Source: Planotetraspora mira (lineage in GTDB: Bacteria; Actinomycetota; Actinomycetes; Streptosporangiales; Streptosporangiaceae). From it: DNA of 64,000 bases. The stretch is from assembly GCF_016863275.1 (NCBI RefSeq), contig NZ_BOOO01000042.1, positions 1 through 64,000 on the forward strand. The letters run 5' to 3'. The position numbers and the translations under genes are program-made. How positions within the stretch are numbered: the first letter of the stretch is position 1; every line of letters begins with the position of its first letter. This document shows, in pieces, positions 58,728 to 64,000 of this stretch. The notes below the pieces were generated by a model. It did not search any database. It was not told where the DNA came from and saw nothing but the letters and a program-made list of their open reading frames with translations.

Positions 58728-61196
58728 TCAGCGGAGAAGCAGGGTGGTGAGCGGCGTCCGGTGTCCCGACTCGAGGGCCGAGGCCAAATCGGCGGAACCG
58801 AGCTCCTCGCGCAGGGCCGTCCGCAGGATGGTCACGCGCTCATCCCGGTGGCCGGGATCGAGGCGTTCGACGGCGCCGAGCAGGACGGCGGCGCGTCTGG
58901 AGTCGCCGATCGCGTGTTCGGCGCCGGAGAGCAGACGCAGGCCGGTCACGGTGGCGCGGTGGTCGCCGAGGCCGACGGCGATCTCGACACCGTCCGCGAG
59001 ATGGCGCCGGGCCCGCTCGTGGTCCCCGTCGTACGCCGCGGCGCGACCGAGGCCGAGAAGGCACCGGGCCGTGCAGCGGCGGTCGCCGATGCGACGGAAC
59101 TCGGAGACGAGGCCGTCGAACCGGTACCGCGCGGTCGCATGGTCCCCCCGGTGCTGCTCGAGAGTGGCCTGGAAGACCTCGGCGTGGAGTCGTTCGTGGT
59201 CGTTTCCGCTCAACCGGGCCAATTGCCGCGCCTCGGTCAGCCAGGCCGCCGCGTCGTCGAGACGGGTTCCGTTTTCGATCGCGCGGATGGCCATCTGGTT
59301 GAGGCAGTTGGCGCGTTTGACGCCGTCGTGGAGTCGCCCGAACAGGGCGGCCGCCTCCGACATCCGTTCCAGGCCGGTGGTGATGTCCGGAGTGGCCAGC
59401 CCCAGGCAGGACATCGCCAGGGCGCGATGCCATCCGTCGCCCAGTCGCTCGAAACGTGAGGTCGACTGTTCCAAGGGTTCAAGCGCGGCCGAGCGGGGGG
59501 CGCCGTGCACCATCGCCCAGCCGAGCGCGAGCAGGGCGAGGGCCTGATCCCGCTCGGTGCCGTGCTCGGCCTGTTCGCACGCGTGGTCGGCGAACTCCCG
59601 TGCCCGGCCCGTGTCCTGATAGGCCAGCAGGATGGAGCAGGTGACCGCGGCCCGGATGCCCAGGCCGTCCGGCGGCAGGGGATGCTCGAGCAGCCTTTCG
59701 AGCCAGTCGAACAACTCGCCGCGCGCGCCCAGGATCTCCCATCCCGTGCCGATGCCCGCGAGGAACCTCCACGCCGCTGTGGTGTCCCCCTGTTCGAGGG
59801 CCCACCTCATCCCGGTACGCACATCCGCCCAGTGCCGGTCGAACCAGCGCAACGCGGCGGCCTGGTCCCGCCCGCGCAGATCGGCCAGCACGGCCACTCC
59901 GTGGTCGAGATGGTGGCGGGCATGCCGCTCGTGTGCCGTGTCGGCGGCGCCGTGTGCCACCAGTTGACGGTGTGCGAACTGGCGGACGCTGTCGAGCAGG
60001 CGGTATTCGGTGATCTGGTCCCCGCGGCGGCGGGAGATGAGGGAACGATCCAGGAGGCGCGGGAAGAGCCGTACGAGGTCAGAGGAGTCCAACGGGGGAT
60101 AGGCGAGGATCTCCACGGCGGTGTCGTAGTCGAACTCGCCGGGGAACACCGAACAGCGCTCGAACAACAGCCGTTCGTCGTCGCCGAGGAGTTCGTAGCT
60201 CCACCGCAGGGCCTCCTCCAGCGTGCGATGCCTGCTCGGAGCGCCCTGGGCGCCATCGGTCAGGAGCGCGAACCGGTCGTGCAGGCGCGCCAGCAGTTCG
60301 ACCGGCGAGAAGAAGCGGATCCGGGCGGCGGCGAGTTCGATGGCCAGTGGAAGGCCGTCCAGCCGACGGCAGATCATCGCGACGTGCCGGGCGTTCCCCG
60401 GGGTGACCCGGAAGCCGAGGGAGACCGCGGCCGCGCGATCGGCGAACAGCCGCACGGAGGCCGCGCCCAGCACGGCCGACGGATCGTCCGACTCCTCGGG
60501 AAGCGGAAGGGGCGGGGTCTCGTACACGACCTCCCCGGCTATGCCCAGGGGCCCGTGGCTGGTCGCCAGCACCCGGAGTTCGGTGGTGGCCAGCAGATCG
60601 GCGAGCAATGACGCCGCGTTGGCGGCCACGTGCTCGCAGTTGTCCACGACCAGCCAGCGCCGCTGCCCGGAGAGCGTCTCGCGCAGCAGGACGTGAAGCC
60701 GGCGTTCGTCGCCGGAGACCTGGAGGGCGTCCGCGAAGGCTCGTTCCACGGGGTCACCGGGCGCCACGGCTGCCAGATCGACCAGGATCGCGGGCGGCAG
60801 CGTGGTCAGCGAGTGGGCCACGTGCAGTGCCAGTCGCGTCTTGCCTGCTCCCGCGGGACCGGTCAACGTCAGCAGTCGGTGGTCGCCGACGAGCCGGAAC
60901 AGGTCCTCGGTCTCCTGGATCCGGCCGACGAAGGACGACAGGGGTCTCGGCAGCACGTCGCCGGGATTCCGCCGCGTCTGAAGCCGGGCCGCCGCGTCGA
61001 CCAGGGCCCGGCGGTCGGCGCCGCCGAGCTTGCGCAGCAGGGACGACACGTGGCTCTCCACGGTCCGCTCCGACACCCGCAGACTGTCGGCGATCTCCCG
61101 GTTGTGCAGGCGGTCCCCCACGAGCCAGAAGACCTCGAGCTCCCGTGGCGTCACTCCGGCCGCGCGCAGCGGGTCCGGCAAGACATCTGGCCCCAT
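58728..61196 (-). CDS. Large ATPase regulator with N-terminal LuxR HTH
   Basis: The 822-residue protein has a LuxR/GerE HTH at the N-terminus (VTPRELEVFWLVGDRLHNRE ... VSERTVESHVSSLLRKLG, about 15-68), then an NB-ARC/STAND ATPase with P-loop LTGPAGAGKTRLALHV near 112, VVDNCEHV Walker B, and a TPR-rich C-terminus. Usual LAL regulators carry the HTH at the C-terminus. ATG 61196 lacks an obvious ribosome site; upstream in-frame sequence is antisense to the methyltransferase. It is divergent from that gene. Confidence 0.88.
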   Translation of the reverse strand: MGPDVLPDPLRAAGVTPRELEVFWLVGDRLHNREIADSLRVSERTVESHVSSLLRKLGGADRRALVDAAARLQTRRNPGDVLPRPLSSFVGRIQETEDLFRLVGDHRLLTLTGPAGAGKTRLALHVAHSLTTLPPAILVDLAAVAPGDPVERAFADALQVSGDERRLHVLLRETLSGQRRWLVVDNCEHVAANAASLLADLLATTELRVLATSHGPLGIAGEVVYETPPLPLPEESDDPSAVLGAASVRLFADRAAAVSLGFRVTPGNARHVAMICRRLDGLPLAIELAAARIRFFSPVELLARLHDRFALLTDGAQGAPSRHRTLEEALRWSYELLGDDERLLFERCSVFPGEFDYDTAVEILAYPPLDSSDLVRLFPRLLDRSLISRRRGDQITEYRLLDSVRQFAHRQLVAHGAADTAHERHARHHLDHGVAVLADLRGRDQAAALRWFDRHWADVRTGMRWALEQGDTTAAWRFLAGIGTGWEILGARGELFDWLERLLEHPLPPDGLGIRAAVTCSILLAYQDTGRAREFADHACEQAEHGTERDQALALLALGWAMVHGAPRSAALEPLEQSTSRFERLGDGWHRALAMSCLGLATPDITTGLERMSEAAALFGRLHDGVKRANCLNQMAIRAIENGTRLDDAAAWLTEARQLARLSGNDHERLHAEVFQATLEQHRGDHATARYRFDGLVSEFRRIGDRRCTARCLLGLGRAAAYDGDHERARRHLADGVEIAVGLGDHRATVTGLRLLSGAEHAIGDSRRAAVLLGAVERLDPGHRDERVTILRTALREELGSADLASALESGHRTPLTTLLLR

Positions 61197-61213
61197 GGAG
61201 TGAGTATCACTCC
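61197..61213. promoter_or_regulatory. Inverted repeat adjoining the LuxR-ATPase start
   Basis: GGAGTG and CACTCC arms with a 5-base spacer directly abut the start codon, with the palindrome TCCGTACGGA (61211-61220) overlapping its right arm. It is a possible autoregulatory site. Confidence 0.45.
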
Positions 61214-61340
61214 GTACGGACGAGTCCTCCCGAATTCCACGGACCTGACTTCCGTACTGAGCACGGATGTGCCGGACGCGGCCTCGGGATCGAATACGGA
61301 GAGAGCGCCGCCACCGATGGCGCCGCCCGAGGAGGAACGC

Positions 61341-62150
61341 ATGGACGTCGACTTCGAGTCGATCAAGAAGACACAACGGGCGGGCTGGGAGACGGGTGAC
61401 TATCCGCGCGTCGGCAACACCCTTCAGATCATCGCCGAACAACTGGTGGAGGCGGCCGACGTACGCGCCGGACAGCGGGTGCTGGATGTGGCCTGCGGCC
61501 AGGGCAACGCGGCGATCGCGGCGGCCCGCAGGTTCGCCGAGGCCACGGGCGTCGACTACGCCGCCAACCTCCTGGCCCAGGGCAGGGAACGGGCGGCGGT
61601 CGAGCACCTCACGGTGACGTTCGCCGAAGGCGACGCCGAACAGCTGCCATTCCCCGACGAGTCCTTCGACCTGGTGCTCAGCACGGTGGGGGTCATGTTC
61701 GCGCCCGACCATCAGAAGGCCGCCGACGAGCTGGTCCGCGTGACGGCCGGGGGAGGGAAGATCGCGCTGGCCAGCTGGACGCCGAGCGGCATGATCGGCC
61801 GGCTGTTCAGGACGGTGGGCGGATGGGCGCCGCCGCCGGCCGGAGTGCGACCGGCGACGTTGTGGGGCTCCCCTGAGCACCTGGCCGAACTCTTCGGGGA
61901 CCGGGTGGAGTGGACCGGCCTCACCACACGGGAGTACGCATTCCGGTACCACTCGCCCGAGCACTACTCCGAGTGGTTCCGCCGGTACTACGGACCCATC
62001 ACCAGGTTGGCCGGCACCCTGCCGGGCCAGGACCTGGACCGTTTCTCCGAAGACCTCGCCGAGGTGGCCCGGGAGTACAACCGGGCCGACGACGGCACGG
62101 TCGTCGCGCAGGCCGAGTACCTGGAAGCGGTCGGTGTCCGGCGAGCCTGA
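61341..62150 (+). CDS. Class I SAM-dependent methyltransferase
   Basis: The 269-residue protein has GQRVLDVACGQGNAAIAAARR (SAM motif I, written here in part: VLDVACGQGNAAIAAA) near 46, ATGVDYAANLL and FAEGDAEQLPFPDESFDLVL-type motif II/III segments. It resembles UbiE/SmtA-like methyltransferases. GAGGAGGA precedes ATG 61341. It overlaps or closely precedes the carboxymuconolactone-decarboxylase-like gene. Confidence 0.88.
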   Translation: MDVDFESIKKTQRAGWETGDYPRVGNTLQIIAEQLVEAADVRAGQRVLDVACGQGNAAIAAARRFAEATGVDYAANLLAQGRERAAVEHLTVTFAEGDAEQLPFPDESFDLVLSTVGVMFAPDHQKAADELVRVTAGGGKIALASWTPSGMIGRLFRTVGGWAPPPAGVRPATLWGSPEHLAELFGDRVEWTGLTTREYAFRYHSPEHYSEWFRRYYGPITRLAGTLPGQDLDRFSEDLAEVAREYNRADDGTVVAQAEYLEAVGVRRA

Positions 62151-62190
62151 CCTGGTTGCGCGGGCCTCACTCCCGGGGGAACGTACGGCC

Positions 62191-62781
62191 ATGGACAGAA
62201 GCGGCTTTCTCCGGCCTCCGGATCCCACCGCCGACACTCGGCGCCTCTACGACGAGGACGTCGCGGATCTCGGCTACGTGATGAACCTCACCCGGCTATG
62301 GGCCCACCAGCCTGCCACGGCCGACGGGCTGTTCGACCTGATGCGGAGGTCCCTCGCGGGCCACGGTCTCACCCCGCGCCAGCGGGCCGTCCTCGTCGCC
62401 GCCTGCGCGTCGGCGTTCGGCGACTCGTACTGCTCGCTGGCATACGGCGTCAGACTGGCCGACGCGGCCGGAGAGGAGGCGGCCGCCGGGGTGCTCCAGG
62501 GGAATGACGACGGGCTGACCGCCGCCGAGCGGGCGCTGGCCGGGTGGGCACGGAAGGTGGCCCGCGACCCGAACCACACCGGCGAGGCGGACGTCCAGGA
62601 GTTGCGCGACGCCGGTTTCGACGACGCGATGATCTTCGCGATCACGGTGTTCGTCGCGCTGCGCATCGCGTTCTCGACCGTGAACGACGCGCTCGGCGCC
62701 CGTCCCGACGCGGAGTTGGGCGCCACCGCGCCGCCGGCCGTCCTCGGCGCCGTCACCTTCGGCCGCCCCATCTCCGGCTGA
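62191..62781 (+). CDS. Carboxymuconolactone decarboxylase/AhpD-like protein
   Basis: The 196-residue helical protein matches the CMD family (LTPRQRAVLVAACASAFGDS, DDAMIFAITVFVALRIAFST). The usual CxxC of AhpD-type peroxidase partners is reduced to a single Cys (SYCSLAYG), so classic AhpD disulfide chemistry is unlikely. ATG 62191 has GGGGGAA upstream; an in-frame GTG at 62134 would overlap the methyltransferase gene. Confidence 0.82.
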   Translation: MDRSGFLRPPDPTADTRRLYDEDVADLGYVMNLTRLWAHQPATADGLFDLMRRSLAGHGLTPRQRAVLVAACASAFGDSYCSLAYGVRLADAAGEEAAAGVLQGNDDGLTAAERALAGWARKVARDPNHTGEADVQELRDAGFDDAMIFAITVFVALRIAFSTVNDALGARPDAELGATAPPAVLGAVTFGRPISG

Positions 62782-62835
62782 CCGCGGGCCGGCCGGGATT
62801 GGAGCCGGTCGGCATGCTGATGGCATGGTGGGTGA

Positions 62836-63564
62836 GTGACGATCCGCGGGGTTTTGTTCGATGTCGACGACACGCTCTTCGACTACACGTCGTCGGAGCA
62901 GGCAGGTCTGCTGGGACACCTGACGGCTGAGGGGTTGCTGGGGCTCTTCCCGTCGCCCGCCGACGCCGTGACCGTCTGGCGAGAGATCATGGAGGAGGAG
63001 TACACGCGGTATCTCACCGGTGAGCTGACCTTCGCCGGGCAGCAACTCACGCGGACCAGGCGGTTCCTGTCGCACCTGGGGCGCCTCCCGGTCGGCGGCC
63101 TCTCCGACGAGGAGGCCGACCTCTGGTTCGGGCGGTACAGGGAACTGCGCAACGCCGTGTGGGAGGCTTTCCCCGACGCCGATCCCGTGCTCAGGAGACT
63201 CGCGCCCAGGTTCCGGCTCGGGGTCGTGTCGAACTCCTCCCTCGCGTACCAGCAGGGCAAACTCCGCGCGATCGGCCTGCTCGACCATTTCGGCGAAGCG
63301 ATCGTCTGCGCCGTCGAGCACGGTGCCCCCAAGCCGGACGCCGGCATCTTCCTGGCGGGATGCGCGACCCTCGGCCTGCCGGCGGATCAGGTGGCGTACG
63401 TCGGCGACAAATACGACATCGACGCGGTCGGCGCGCTCGAGGCCGGGCTGCGTTCGTACTGGCTCGACAGGGCGGCCACGGGAATCACCCCTCTGGACGG
63501 GATCACCGTGATCCGATCCCTGGACGAGCTCGTGCCCGCCCTGATCGGGCCGGAGCTGCCGTGA
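62836..63564 (+). CDS. HAD-superfamily hydrolase
   Basis: The 242-residue protein has all HAD motifs: VLFDVDDTLFDYTSSE (nucleophile Asp), VVSNSS (motif II), HGAPKPDAGIF (Lys) and YVGDKYDIDAVGAL (acidic motif IV). The helical cap between residues about 20 and 90 resembles the YjjG/haloacid group. It starts at GTG 62836. The substrate is probably a phosphorylated small molecule. Confidence 0.9.
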   Translation: MTIRGVLFDVDDTLFDYTSSEQAGLLGHLTAEGLLGLFPSPADAVTVWREIMEEEYTRYLTGELTFAGQQLTRTRRFLSHLGRLPVGGLSDEEADLWFGRYRELRNAVWEAFPDADPVLRRLAPRFRLGVVSNSSLAYQQGKLRAIGLLDHFGEAIVCAVEHGAPKPDAGIFLAGCATLGLPADQVAYVGDKYDIDAVGALEAGLRSYWLDRAATGITPLDGITVIRSLDELVPALIGPELP

Positions 63565-63576
63565 AGACCCGTGGTG

Positions 63577-63614
63577 GGCCTGCTTCCGAGCGCCGGCGAG
63601 TTCGGAAGCAGGCC
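63577..63614. terminator. 13-bp stem-loop terminator
   Basis: GGCCTGCTTCCGA pairs perfectly with TCGGAAGCAGGCC around a 12-nt loop, 12 bases past the HAD stop and 27 bases beyond the stop of the leftward microprotein gene, so it can serve both strands. Confidence 0.8.
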
Positions 63615-63641
63615 GCATCCCGCATGGCAGGCGGGTGCCGA

Positions 63642-63803
63642 TCAGCCGGTGCCTGAGGCCGGGTGGCAGGCGTCGTGCCCATCGTGGTGATCCTCGTGGT
63701 GTTCATGCCCGTGATCGGCGTGGGCGTCCGCCGGAGCGGGTCCGGTGCACGGCGAGTCCTCGCATGACGCGTGCGCGTGCTGCCTGGGTGTTTCCGCCTC
63801 CAT
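63642..63803 (-). CDS. His/Asp/Cys-rich metal-binding microprotein
   Basis: ATG 63803, with GGAGG 5 bases upstream, opens a 53-residue frame; ATG 63815 would add MEAS. It has eleven His (AHADHGHEHHEDHHDGHDAC in the second half) and three Cys, with many Asp/Glu. The composition is that of a Zn/Ni/Co-binding chaperone or buffer peptide. It is too short for routine gene finding. A SH3-like protein gene lies just upstream on the same strand, and a terminator lies downstream. Confidence 0.65.
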   Translation of the reverse strand: MEAETPRQHAHASCEDSPCTGPAPADAHADHGHEHHEDHHDGHDACHPASGTG

Positions 63804-63845
63804 GGAGGCCTCCATCTCTGGTGCGGGCGTCGTTCGCGGTCCGTG

Positions 63846-64000
63846 CTAGCTGGTCACCCGCTGGAGGTAGTAGTCGGAGACCCAGCCGGGCCGGCCGTTG
63901 GAGGACGTGACGGGAACCCAGCCCTGGGTGGCGGTGCAGCCGCCGCCGAACCGTCCGTCGGCCAGCCTCAGCGTGCCGACCGGCTGGTAGGTGTTGCCGC
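63846..64000 (-). CDS. C-terminal part of an SH3-domain-like protein (runs off the window)
   Basis: An open minus-strand frame enters at the right edge and ends with TAG at 63846-63848. Its last residues, GWVPVTSSNGRPGWVSDYYL followed by QRVTS, match the end of bacterial SH3 (SH3b) domains of secreted actinomycete proteins. The N-terminus lies beyond the window. Confidence 0.75.
   Translation of the reverse strand, partial: GNTYQPVGTLRLADGRFGGGCTATQGWVPVTSSNGRPGWVSDYYLQRVTS

Overview
The window is chromosomal DNA of a high-GC filamentous actinomycete. The evidence is GC-saturated third codon positions, frequent GTG/TTG starts, a large DUF574-type SAM methyltransferase, AfsR/SARP-type regulators, a Ser/Thr kinase, mycothiol-transferase-like DinB and F420-type luciferase-like proteins, and CebR-type operators. 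The gene mix resembles Streptosporangiales (Nonomuraea/Streptosporangium-like) at least as well as Streptomyces, but the genus cannot be fixed from sequence alone. No rRNA, no canonical tRNA, no CRISPR array, no phage and no intact IS element were seen.

Layout. 0-6.8 kb: an amine/amino-acid permease and a choline-kinase-like phosphotransferase diverge from a sarcosine/dimethylglycine-dehydrogenase-like flavoenzyme carrying four in-frame low-complexity expansions; a PfkB-type kinase lacking its catalytic Asp follows. 6.8-19.4 kb: stress and housekeeping genes (PfpI/DJ-1, DUF72, GDPD) and a Zur-box-controlled zinc ABC transporter with two permeases, then a sulfite-oxidase-like molybdoenzyme, DUF4142, a class IV aminotransferase and a TauE/SafE permease. 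19.5-29.1 kb: a beta-glucan island, with a DUF1996 protein and a GH16 glucanase (both with discoidin-type F5/8C modules) divergent from a cebEFG-bglC-cebR-type uptake operon; CebR-like palindromes sit between the two arms. 29.1-30.8 kb: ECF sigma factor plus CU044_5270-type partner. 31-38.6 kb: a DeLey-Doudoroff-type D-galactonate operon (ABC importer, GntR regulator, galactonate dehydratase, KDPGal aldolase, PfkB-type KDGal kinase, SMP-30 lactonase). 38.7-50.6 kb: CmtR-like/cation transporter pair, M28 peptidase, SulP-carbonic anhydrase fusion, MarR/hemerythrin/LLM cluster, DsbA-like protein, isocitrate-lyase-family enzyme, MerR/methyltransferase pair, TIGR04222 protein. 50.7-64 kb: membrane-anchored Ser/Thr kinase, AfsR-like regulator, a conserved protein of unknown function followed by an unusual tRNA-like RNA locus, XRE-cupin and LuxR-ATPase regulators, small enzymes, and a His-rich microprotein at the right edge.

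The most unusual element is at 57.15-57.54 kb. Two consecutive segments each contain a canonical T-arm, then the 3' strand of an acceptor stem, a short loop, the matching 5' acceptor strand, and a canonical D-arm. The order is therefore circularly permuted relative to a tRNA, and the outer ends of each segment are complementary. This is the arrangement reported for bacterial Y RNAs (YrlA), yet no Ro60/TROVE or RtcB gene is present; the neighbour is a 243-residue protein I do not recognise. A second theme is short tandem repeats: arrays of 9-27 bp units lie after stop codons or between genes at several places, and 12-bp arrays have expanded inside one coding sequence.
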